A DNA stretch of 28,588 nucleotides, taken from Alphaproteobacteria bacterium UBA6149 (lineage in GTDB: Bacteria; Pseudomonadota; Alphaproteobacteria; Rickettsiales; UBA998). Both the position numbers and the translations under genes were made by a program. The notes under the pieces were generated by a model, which saw only the letters and a program-made list of their open reading frames with translations, did not search any database and was not told the origin of the DNA. Each line of letters opens with the position of its first letter. The first letter of the stretch is position 1. Below, one piece after another: positions 6,508 through 13,705 of the stretch. The stretch spans positions 22,905-51,492 of the forward strand of contig DIUV01000033.1 in NCBI GenBank assembly GCA_002423155.1, in the 5' to 3' direction.

Positions 6508-7215
6508 TCACACTCGTTTTTTAACCTGATAACCCGTTACCACCAATTTCATGGGCGTAACTTTTAAGGCTCGCTCATCTTCGGCATTTGTATTTCTTTG
6601 TACCATAATTGGTTGGTAACTAAATTCCATCCGCGCTTTATGGTAAGAAGTTTGCACCTCCCCTGCCGAATAAATATCAGCGGCAAAAGTCACTTCCGCA
6701 ATATTATTATTTTTCCGACTAGGAATAAACAAAACATTCTCAACGCGTATTTTACGTTCAGCATAAGCACCATAAACCACAATTGGACTATTTGCATTAG
6801 CAGTATCCATAAATTGTCGATAAATGCGATAAGTTTCTGCATCGCTATTATTCATAATCATACTAGCGTTATTTATTACTTTAGCGCGCGAATAAGATTC
6901 GCGGCGCTGTACATAAGAAGAAAGCAGATATTTCTTCAAGGCAAAATCAGGATTTTCCAAACCATCCTGCAAAGGAATAATGCGCGGCAAGAGATTAACC
7001 GCATCGGGAGAATAATATAAAAACGGCTCCGCAGGTGCCAAAGGCATCAAGCGCATTAAAGCGAGGATAGATACCACAAAGGTAAATAAAGAAATAGAAG
7101 TCACCAAGATAAAGAAAAAACGATCAGCAATTGGCAATAAATAGATAACATCATACCACCGCCGCGCGTGCAGAAAATAACTCCCGTCTTCTACTGATAA
7201 TTTTTCTAAATCCAT
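6508..7215 (-). CDS. virB8: Type IV secretion inner-membrane protein VirB8
   Basis: Bitopic assembly factor of the VirB inner-membrane complex. The 235 residues comprise a short cytosolic N-terminus with SYFLHARRWYDVIY, one membrane helix (about 33-55) and a periplasmic NTF2-like domain. Family-typical elements are the Tyr-rich FALKKYLLSSYVQRRESYS and the C-terminal VTFAADIYSAGEVQTSYHKARMEFSYQ region leading to MKLVVTGYQV. Start ATG 7215 is the only sensible one. virB9 follows after 1 bp, so the two are translationally coupled. The upstream region holds a 46-bp palindrome (7247-7292). Together they form an orphan pair. Confidence 0.85.
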   Translation of the reverse strand: MDLEKLSVEDGSYFLHARRWYDVIYLLPIADRFFFILVTSISLFTFVVSILALMRLMPLAPAEPFLYYSPDAVNLLPRIIPLQDGLENPDFALKKYLLSSYVQRRESYSRAKVINNASMIMNNSDAETYRIYRQFMDTANANSPIVVYGAYAERKIRVENVLFIPSRKNNNIAEVTFAADIYSAGEVQTSYHKARMEFSYQPIMVQRNTNAEDERALKVTPMKLVVTGYQVKKRV

Positions 7216-7246
7216 TAATATACTCTATTCACCGCAACTTCACAAA

Positions 7247-7292
7247 GCTCTTCATCGTCATACCGCTCTACAGCGGCATGATGATGAAGAGC
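7247..7292. repeat. 46-bp imperfect palindrome upstream of virB8
   Basis: The two arms (7247-7267 and 7272-7292) match at 19 of 21 positions around CTAC. The inner part GTCATACCGCT/AGCGGCATGA resembles the palindromic core seen in the nearby element and the MITEs, so it may be a minimal relic of that core. As RNA it would be a stable hairpin in the virB8 leader on minus. Confidence 0.75.
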
Positions 7293-7338
7293 TTTATTAC
7301 AAAAAGAACAAATTAACGATTTGTGCAATCGCCCTATA

Positions 7339-7551
7339 CTCTATTACCAGCAATTCTAAAACTAATTGTTTAGCGCCAAAATATCGGTTGTCATACCGCC
7401 GCAGGGCGGTATCTAGGCTTATCAACAGGAGAAATTTCGTAATAAAATTGAAAAATCGCCAGTGTGGTGCGGCATGGATACCGCTCTTCAGCGGTATGAC
7501 AACCGATATTTTGGAAATAAGCAATTAGTTTTAGAATTGCGGCTCTATTAC
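7339..7551. mobile_element. Palindromic MITE-like element with different ends but the same core
   Basis: The direct repeat CTCTATTAC (7339-7347 and 7543-7551) flanks a ~195-bp element whose arms begin GCAATTCTAAAACTAATTG and match over about 50 bp with 4 mismatches. The inner part GGTTGTCATACCGC...GCGGTATGACAACC is the same palindromic core found in MITE copies 1 and 3, while the outer 30 bp are unrelated to theirs. It has no plausible coding content. It lies in the divergent virB8/pdxJ intergenic region. Confidence 0.82.
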
Positions 7552-7581
7552 TTAATAGGTTTTATTATTTATCATTTAATA

Positions 7582-7587
7582 TATAAT
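7582..7587 (+). promoter_or_regulatory. Possible -10 box for pdxJ
   Basis: A perfect TATAAT lies 35 bp before the pdxJ start, just outside the palindromic element. No good -35 hexamer is present at 16-18 bp (candidates such as TTTTAT are weak), so the call is tentative. Confidence 0.35.
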
Positions 7588-7622
7588 GGCAAGCTACAAC
7601 CTAAAAAACAAGCTACGAAAAA

Positions 7623-8372
7623 ATGAATGACACAGCAAAAATCCGCCTCGGAGTAAATATTGACCATGTGGCAACCTTGCGTAATGCGCGTGGCGGCACA
7701 TTCCCCTGCCCAATTGCCGCCGCAAAATTGGCAGCACACGCCGGGGCAGACGGCATAACCGCCCATTTGCGTGAAGATAGACGGCATATTCGCGATGCCG
7801 ACCTGCTAGGTTTGAAGAATGAAGTCCCCTTACCGCTGAATTTTGAAATGGCGGCAACCGAAGAAATGCTGGCAATTGCACATAAAATACAACCCAATGC
7901 CTGCTGTTTAGTACCAGAAAACCGCCATGAGCTAACCACCGAAGGCGGCTTAGAAGTTGCCCAGCAATTAGAAAGACTAAGCAATTTTATTGCCCAGCTA
8001 AAAAAATCTTCAATTCGCGTGTCTTTATTTATCGACCCCTGCGAAAAACAAATAGCCGCCTCAGCACAAAGTGGCGCAGATATTGTGGAATTACATACGG
8101 GCAATTATGCGCATAGTTATTTAGAAAATAACGATAAATATCAATATGAACTAAACAGATTACAAAAAGCCGCTTTAGCAGCACAAAAAGCAGGATTAGA
8201 AGTACATGCAGGGCATGGGCTAACTTACAATAATGTGGCTCCCATCGCGGCGATTGCTCAAATAAAAGAACTAAATATTGGACATTTTTTAATTGGCGAA
8301 GCAGTATTTGTGGGGCTAGAAGCCGCGATAAAAAAAATGCAGGGCTTAATTAATCCTACCCAAATAATATAA
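7623..8372 (+). CDS. pdxJ: Pyridoxine 5'-phosphate synthase
   Basis: Condenses 1-deoxy-D-xylulose 5-phosphate with 3-amino-2-oxopropyl phosphate to pyridoxine 5'-phosphate, the last step of DXP-dependent vitamin B6 synthesis. The 249-residue TIM barrel begins LGVNIDHVATLRNARGG (active-site Asn/Asp/His block), followed by HAGADGITAHLREDRRHI, LNFEMAAT with the catalytic Glu, and VHAGHGLTYNN near the C-terminus. Length and motifs are complete. It is followed 12 bp later by acpS, the usual alphaproteobacterial pdxJ-acpS pairing. Most obligate intracellular Rickettsia lack B6 synthesis, so its presence argues for a less reduced relative. Confidence 0.96.
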   Translation: MNDTAKIRLGVNIDHVATLRNARGGTFPCPIAAAKLAAHAGADGITAHLREDRRHIRDADLLGLKNEVPLPLNFEMAATEEMLAIAHKIQPNACCLVPENRHELTTEGGLEVAQQLERLSNFIAQLKKSSIRVSLFIDPCEKQIAASAQSGADIVELHTGNYAHSYLENNDKYQYELNRLQKAALAAQKAGLEVHAGHGLTYNNVAPIAAIAQIKELNIGHFLIGEAVFVGLEAAIKKMQGLINPTQII

Positions 8373-8384
8373 TAGGTAAGTCTA

Positions 8385-8852
8385 ATGATAATTGGCATTG
8401 GCAGCGATATAGTTAACATAAAGCGAATTGAAAAAATATTGGATAAATTTGGCGAAAAATTTGAAAAGCGCTTATTTACTCCAGCAGAACAAGCAAAAGC
8501 GCACCAACGCCCAAGGCAACTTGCCACCAGCTACGCCAAACGCTTCGCCGCCAAGGAAGCCTGCACAAAAGCTTTGGGCACTGGTTTTCAACAAGGAGTT
8601 TACTGGCAAGACATAGAAATATTAAATTTGCCTTCCGGCAAACCTTATATAAATTTGAAAAATGGAGCAAAAAAATTGCTGGATTCCCTCACACCAGCTA
8701 ACCAGCAACCTATAATTCATTTAAGCCAACCTATAATTCATTTAAGCCAACCTATAATTCATTTAAGTATGAGTGACGATTACCCTTTTGCACAAGCAAT
8801 GGTGGTGATTAGTAAGGAATATACAGCAGAAAAAATACCGCAGAAAAACTAG
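8385..8852 (+). CDS. acpS: Holo-[acyl-carrier-protein] synthase with internal heptapeptide triplication
   Basis: Transfers 4'-phosphopantetheine from CoA to apo-ACP, activating fatty-acid synthesis. The 155-residue protein has the Mg-binding GSDIVNIKRIEK motif (Asp8) and the second signature RFAAKEACTKALGTG, so both metal ligands are present. Family length is about 120-140; the excess comes from three in-frame copies of QPIIHLS (residues 108-128) where normal proteins have one strand of the type xIHLSxSD, here resuming as MSDDYPFAQAMVVIS. The extra copies lie next to the trimer-facing C-terminal strands but far from the metal site, so activity could survive. AGGTAAG before ATG 8385 is the ribosome site. 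Confidence 0.93.
   Translation: MIIGIGSDIVNIKRIEKILDKFGEKFEKRLFTPAEQAKAHQRPRQLATSYAKRFAAKEACTKALGTGFQQGVYWQDIEILNLPSGKPYINLKNGAKKLLDSLTPANQQPIIHLSQPIIHLSQPIIHLSMSDDYPFAQAMVVISKEYTAEKIPQKN
8706..8768 (+). repeat. 21-bp unit repeated three times in frame within acpS
   Basis: Three consecutive 21-bp units (8706-8726, 8727-8747, 8748-8768) are identical except for the last base of the third. Each encodes QPIIHLS. The near-perfect identity implies recent slipped-strand expansion, or a sequencing/assembly artefact. Confidence 0.95.
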
Positions 8853-8908
8853 ACAATCACCAATAAATCAGGTAATAATTATTAATCATATAATTATTTT
8901 TTAAGCCT

Positions 8909-11900
8909 ATGAAACGAAAATATTATACTAATATATTAGTTTTACTTGCATTACTGTTCAGCTTATTACTGTCAGGGCAGTCTGCGTGGGCGTCTTTAAG
9001 CGCACAAGACCTAAAAAATCTGACTCCAACTGAAATAAATGACCTACTCATACAAGCAAACAAAACTGATTTAAACCAGCTAATCGGCAGCATGGACAAA
9101 ACGGAAGCCAATAAATTAATGGGGCAATTAGTGCCCACTAATTTAAAGAATGTTTTAGAGCAATTAGAACCCGATAATTTAAATAATTTATTAAGCGGCT
9201 TACAAAAAACCGAGCTGAACGAATTATTAAGTGGTATAGAACATAGAGATTTAAAAAATATTCTCGGCGGATTGAGCCAAGACAATCTAAAAAACATTCT
9301 GGGCAGCTTTAATCCAACCGAACTAAAAAACATTATCGGCAATTTTACTTCTGATGAATTAAAAAACCTCGTCGGAAATTTTGCACCTGCGGATTTAAAA
9401 AATATATTAGGCAAATTAAATCCCAATGACCTCAAAAACATGCTGGGTAGTTTTAATCCCGAACAATTAAAAAGCTTGCTCAGTGGTTTTAGCGAAAGCC
9501 AATTAAAAAATATTTTGGGCGGACTGCCAGTAGATGAAATAAAAAATCTATTAAATGGATTTAATCCTGACCAATTAAAAAATATTTTAGGAGGATTAAG
9601 CGAAACCCAATTAAAAGCAGTGTTGAATGGGCTAGGTAAAGATGCTCTGGGTAATATATTAGGAACATTTGATACAGAACAAATAAAATCCCTATTACAA
9701 GGGATGGATATACAACAATTACAAGGTTTACTGGCTCAGGTTAATCCTGAACAACTAACCCAATTATTGGGCAATATGGATATTGGCAATCTGCAAAACT
9801 TGTTAGGCGATCTAAATCCTGAAACCTTACAAAATTTATTGGGTGGATTAAATACTGGTCAACTAACCCAATTATTGGGCAGCATGGATATGGGCAGTCT
9901 GCAAGGTCTATTAGGCAATATGGATATCGGCAATCTGCAAAATTTGTTAGGCGGAATGAATGTCGGAGATTTACAAAATCTATTGGGTGGCTTTAACTCC
10001 GACCAGCTAAAAAATATCCTCGGTGGAGTAGATCTCGGCGGATTAGGAGCTGGAGGATTAGGGGCATTATTAGGCGGCGTAAGTGGGGGAATTTTTGGCA
10101 GTGGTGAGGATAGATCTTATGAGAACGCTAATCTTAGCAATAGTTTCTTCCAAGGCACCTATCCGCAAGATGATGGTACAATGAAACATAAAGCTACTGG
10201 AAAATATTCAGTAGATACATTATCCCCTTGGTATATGACCAATATTCAAAAAGATAACAAACCTTATTTAGGACCAATTTATCGGGGAGAAAATGATCTT
10301 TACCGTTATAGAAACCGCCTAACCCAATTGGATGATGATTCTGCGACAACCGAAACTAAAGTAGTAAATTCTTGCAAAAAACTATTAGAAAACTCCGATC
10401 CTTTTGACATACAAGCCGTGCGTAAAGAATTAGATGCTTGTGCCAATCAATATATTTTATTCCGCGCGATGTTTCCGCGTATAGCAGTAGAAACCCAAGG
10501 AGCCAATCCATTCGTGGCAAGCAAGGGAAAAGATTTATGCCAGCCGCTCCGCCTCACTCCCCTTTCTGGCGATGAGCTGAAGGAAGATAAGATTGATAAG
10601 TTTTTAAATGAATATGAGCCATCACAATATATTATGGCAGCATGGCAGAAATTATTACAAAATTCATCTTATAAAATACGTGATGGAAAAGCAGATAAAG
10701 AACCTGATTATAGTAGCGTAACCATAAAAAAAGAAAATCAGATTCCCAAAAGAGAAGATTTCGGAAAAGTGGTGATTAATGACTTAACCGAAAACCAGGT
10801 TGAGCGCATTTACGACCCCAGCCACCCTTTTAGCCCACGTTGGGATTTTAGCTATAATGAGCGCGATTTTTACTCTCCCATGACCATAATTTATGGTGGA
10901 ACCGGAACTGATGATGTGCGCTGTGCTGGTGACGAATATACTAGTAAAATAAAAACCGATATAATGACTTGGCGCTTTGATGCTTTTAACGAAGCCATGC
11001 TACAAAGAATTGTAATAAATATTGTGTGTTACTACCTCCATATTTATAACTGGTGGTGCTGGGATGATACCGGATGTCAAGACGAAGGCTGGTGCTGTGC
11101 GACCGCATGGGATAAAGACGATGTCGATCAATGGCATGAAGCCTGCGGAGGAGATGAAAAAAGCATTGAAAAAATATGCGCGTCAATTACCAAGCCTGTC
11201 GTACCCATCAATACTTTAAAGCTACGCTCAAAGGATGATATCGGAGAATCACCACCCGGTTATAGTTTCAGTGAATATTTCGAGGATCACCGACCCTATA
11301 TGCGTTGTTGGGATACGGGCAAAGAATGCGGCGAGACTGCTATTACCGACACGGGTGGTTCAGAATCTGAATTTAGTTCAGCAGCAGAGAAGACGCGGCT
11401 AAACAGCGATGCAGGCTCGAAATACACCATAGTCGGCGCTGGGCGAGAAAAAGAGCGTTGTATGATTGGTGGTAGCTCAGGCGGAAGCAGCCAAGTAGAT
11501 GGCGACGCCGACCCTATTTTTAACTGGATGGAGCTAAAACTCTATCAAGCACGCGGCACGCGTATGTTTGGGTTAACCTGCATACCCAAACATGAGGCAG
11601 TATTTAAAACTGGCGAGAGTGAAGAATATGTCATGCGGCGCTCAGGCGGCAGCTATCAACGCAAAGTAGAAAATAAAGATGCTAACGGCAAAAAAATAAT
11701 CCAGATAATCACCGAAGATTGGCCGTTGCCGTGGCAAGGATATGTGAGCGATGCCTCACATAAACTAACCGCAAGTAAAACTGGTTTAGATAATGCCAAA
11801 ATTGGCGATATATTAGTCTATGATAGTTCCATAGTTGCAGGAAAACGCATCCCTTACACTGCCTATGTAACCGATACAGGTCTAGAACAAGACCCTAAAT

Positions 11901-12145
11901 TTATCAAAGTAATAGCTTGGAATCATGGAAAATTCCCCGATGCTTGCGGCGTTACAGATAATTGGGGAATGGGACAAGAGTTCACACTTTATAAAGACAA
12001 ACTACCCACCGCCAATGAAAATGCGCTGAAAGATTCGGCAATTGGCAAGCACACAGATAAATGTGAAGACCCCGCACTTTCAGCTTGTATTGAAGATTTA
12101 TGGAGTACGGTAAAAATTCATACTCCCTCAACGGTTAGTGAGTAA
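8909..12145 (+). CDS. Large exported protein with twenty-eight 12-residue repeats and a Cys-rich C-terminal region, unknown function
   Basis: I do not recognise the family. The 1078-residue protein starts with a signal peptide (hydrophobic 9-24, AWA cleavage site near 28). Residues 38-373 are 28 intact 12-residue repeats of the form (F/L/M)(N/D)xxxLxNLLGG, for example FNPDQLKNILGG; the spacing of leucines suggests short amphipathic helices in a solenoid. A glycine-rich linker (374-395) leads to a ~680-residue non-repetitive region rich in Cys and Trp (around 705-745 there are clusters WWCWDDTGC and GWCCATAW), suggesting disulfides in the periplasm or outside the cell. Near 960-1040, KIGDILVYD...YTAYVTDTG...IAWNHGKF faintly resembles a CHAP/NlpC-like barrel, but no catalytic Cys-His pair is clear. 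The partner gene follows after 2 bp. Confidence 0.75.
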   Translation: MKRKYYTNILVLLALLFSLLLSGQSAWASLSAQDLKNLTPTEINDLLIQANKTDLNQLIGSMDKTEANKLMGQLVPTNLKNVLEQLEPDNLNNLLSGLQKTELNELLSGIEHRDLKNILGGLSQDNLKNILGSFNPTELKNIIGNFTSDELKNLVGNFAPADLKNILGKLNPNDLKNMLGSFNPEQLKSLLSGFSESQLKNILGGLPVDEIKNLLNGFNPDQLKNILGGLSETQLKAVLNGLGKDALGNILGTFDTEQIKSLLQGMDIQQLQGLLAQVNPEQLTQLLGNMDIGNLQNLLGDLNPETLQNLLGGLNTGQLTQLLGSMDMGSLQGLLGNMDIGNLQNLLGGMNVGDLQNLLGGFNSDQLKNILGGVDLGGLGAGGLGALLGGVSGGIFGSGEDRSYENANLSNSFFQGTYPQDDGTMKHKATGKYSVDTLSPWYMTNIQKDNKPYLGPIYRGENDLYRYRNRLTQLDDDSATTETKVVNSCKKLLENSDPFDIQAVRKELDACANQYILFRAMFPRIAVETQGANPFVASKGKDLCQPLRLTPLSGDELKEDKIDKFLNEYEPSQYIMAAWQKLLQNSSYKIRDGKADKEPDYSSVTIKKENQIPKREDFGKVVINDLTENQVERIYDPSHPFSPRWDFSYNERDFYSPMTIIYGGTGTDDVRCAGDEYTSKIKTDIMTWRFDAFNEAMLQRIVINIVCYYLHIYNWWCWDDTGCQDEGWCCATAWDKDDVDQWHEACGGDEKSIEKICASITKPVVPINTLKLRSKDDIGESPPGYSFSEYFEDHRPYMRCWDTGKECGETAITDTGGSESEFSSAAEKTRLNSDAGSKYTIVGAGREKERCMIGGSSGGSSQVDGDADPIFNWMELKLYQARGTRMFGLTCIPKHEAVFKTGESEEYVMRRSGGSYQRKVENKDANGKKIIQIITEDWPLPWQGYVSDASHKLTASKTGLDNAKIGDILVYDSSIVAGKRIPYTAYVTDTGLEQDPKFIKVIAWNHGKFPDACGVTDNWGMGQEFTLYKDKLPTANENALKDSAIGKHTDKCEDPALSACIEDLWSTVKIHTPSTVSE
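9020..10027 (+). repeat. 36-bp coding repeat array (28 units)
   Basis: Encodes the 12-residue repeats of the large exported protein. Early units are diverged; units 20-28 (about 9704-10027) are far more alike at the DNA level, with CAATTATTGGGCA and ATGGATAT blocks recurring, which points to recent internal duplication toward the 3' side of the array. Confidence 0.85.
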
Positions 12146-12147
12146 AT

Positions 12148-12984
12148 ATGCAAAAATATTATAAAAAAATATTTTTAAATCTTTATTTTTTTGTGGCATT
12201 ATTTGCGCATGAAGCCCAAGCAGATTGCGATTTTTCTAACATAAGCAAAAACCAAAGCTATGAAGAAGATGTAAAAAAAATTCAGTCCTGCATAAAACAC
12301 GGCAAACTCCCCCCTAAGAATTGGATTTCGGGTGGCGGGCGTGGAGGCGGCAATAAGAATATCGGCTCTATAGTGCCCACAGGTTTAGCCAGCGTAGATA
12401 GCCACGCCACCCTAACTCGTGATATAACTTGCGGTGGCGCAGACCAACCAAATTTTTTACTAGAACAACTAAAAACTGGCGGAAGATCTGACGGCGGAGC
12501 AATAAGATCTTGCGATACAACCGCCAAACTAGGTTCGGGCTCGATAATTCAAGGATTGCTCGATTTAATGAGCAAAATCAGACTAAAACCTAGCATGACC
12601 AAACCACCAACTGGTGCTGCATCATGCGTTAACCCAGAAAGCATACCTAATGATGACTCAACGGTAGATCCTGGATATACAGACGAAAAAAAAGGCACCA
12701 CCAGCTATAAATATAACATATACGAAATAGACAATATAACTAAAAAACCCATTATTGATGAGGTTACAGGAGAACCAAAAATAAAAGAAACCATCGATAC
12801 TTATCGGGTTGACAAAAAATGGGATGATTGGGAAGGGGAATATGTACGCTATAAAATATATTTCCGCTTAAATATTTGTGCCAACGTAAAACCCCCAGAA
12901 AAACCACCCTACCCACAAATAATTATCCCACCATTAAACAAACCCAGCTTTTGCTTTGATGCTATAAACAAAAGAAAATGCTAA
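12148..12984 (+). CDS. Exported protein of unknown function, partner of the repeat protein
   Basis: 278 residues with a signal peptide (hydrophobic 9-21, HEAQA cleavage near 26), so periplasmic or exported. I see no known domain. It has a glycine-rich stretch (SGGGRGGGNKN, about 61-71), several Cys (DCDF, IQSCIKHG, ITCGGAD, RSCDT, ASCVNP, NICAN, FCFDA, KRKC), a Tyr/Lys/Asp-rich middle (YKYNIYEIDN) and a proline-rich tail (KPPEKPPYPQIIIPPLNKP). The even Cys number fits disulfides. It starts 2 bp after the repeat protein and overlaps recO by 7 bp, so it is in the same transcript. The shared Cys-rich exported character with the upstream protein suggests the two act together, which is inference. 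Confidence 0.7.
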   Translation: MQKYYKKIFLNLYFFVALFAHEAQADCDFSNISKNQSYEEDVKKIQSCIKHGKLPPKNWISGGGRGGGNKNIGSIVPTGLASVDSHATLTRDITCGGADQPNFLLEQLKTGGRSDGGAIRSCDTTAKLGSGSIIQGLLDLMSKIRLKPSMTKPPTGAASCVNPESIPNDDSTVDPGYTDEKKGTTSYKYNIYEIDNITKKPIIDEVTGEPKIKETIDTYRVDKKWDDWEGEYVRYKIYFRLNICANVKPPEKPPYPQIIIPPLNKPSFCFDAINKRKC

Positions 12985-13703
12985 ACAACTGGCAAACGCA
13001 GGCAATTATCTTAAAGGCAAAAAAACTCTCCGAATATGATGCCTTAATCTCGGTTTTCACTCCCAGTAATGGGCGCATAAATGGCGTGGTCAAAGCCGCT
13101 TTGAGTAAAAAAAATCGCGGTATTTTCCAAATCGCCAATCTGGTTAATCTCGATATAAAAACTCGTCACGAGAATCAGTTACCACAAATAACTGGCGAGC
13201 TAATAACCCCCTACGCTGCCCAATTAATGAGTTCATCCCTAAACCTCGCCTCTCTGCAAAGCCTGTGCGACTTGCTAGAAACCAGCTTGATGGAGCATGA
13301 GCCACAGCCCAAACTATATAAAATTACCTGCCAATTATTAGAAGAAATGCTCAACTCCCCCAAAGAGCAATGGCTGGGGATGTATGCTTTTTTTGAAATA
13401 ATTTTACTGGAAGAATCAGGCTTCGGACTAGATTTAAGCTGCTGTGCAGTAAGCGAAACTCGCGAAGAACTAATCTATGTTTCCCCCAAATCAGGACGCG
13501 CCGTAAGCCGACTAGCAGGAGAAGCTTGGAAAGCGCGGCTTTTACCACTACCAAGTAATTTACTACGCAGGCAAACCCCCAGAGCGGAGCAACTACTTGA
13601 CTCACTAAATTTAAGCGGATATTTCTTAGAAAACTGGCTCTATGCGGCTAAAAACCGTAAAACCCCAATATCGCGCCAACAATTATTAGCAAAAATAATA
13701 TAA
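12978..13703 (+). CDS. recO: DNA repair protein RecO
   Basis: Mediator that with RecR loads RecA on SSB-coated DNA in RecFOR recombination. The 241 residues begin with the OB fold (WQTQAIILKAKKLSEYDALISVFTPSNGRINGVVKAALSKKNRG), followed by a helical domain, and LDLSCCAVSETREELIYVSPKSGRAVSRLAGEAWKARLLPLP, the alphaproteobacterial form of the C-terminal block. The four-Cys zinc site of some RecO proteins is reduced here, as in other Alphaproteobacteria. The start overlaps the end of the upstream gene by 7 bp; parC follows after 2 bp. Confidence 0.93.
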   Translation: MLNNWQTQAIILKAKKLSEYDALISVFTPSNGRINGVVKAALSKKNRGIFQIANLVNLDIKTRHENQLPQITGELITPYAAQLMSSSLNLASLQSLCDLLETSLMEHEPQPKLYKITCQLLEEMLNSPKEQWLGMYAFFEIILLEESGFGLDLSCCAVSETREELIYVSPKSGRAVSRLAGEAWKARLLPLPSNLLRRQTPRAEQLLDSLNLSGYFLENWLYAAKNRKTPISRQQLLAKII

Positions 13704-13705
13704 GA

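Noticed and set aside
6598..7020. 140-codon plus-strand ORF opposite virB8
   Set aside because: It is antisense to a recognisable VirB8 domain and rich in Ile/Asn/His, as expected of a reverse frame.
7297..7524. 75-codon minus-strand ORF in the 7348-7542 element
   Set aside because: It is a chance open frame across the palindromic arms without ribosome site or domain.
7613..8104. 163-codon minus-strand ORF opposite pdxJ
   Set aside because: pdxJ on plus has all family motifs; the reverse frame is Ser/Ala-rich with no recognisable domain.
8923..9441. 172-codon antisense ORF over the repeat region
   Set aside because: It is the reverse frame of the 12-residue repeat array; its composition mirrors the repeats and it has no independent signals.
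9020..10027. CRISPR-like regular 36-bp periodicity
   Set aside because: The repeats are contiguous, diverged and in frame within one long ORF with a signal peptide; there are no spacers and no cas genes.
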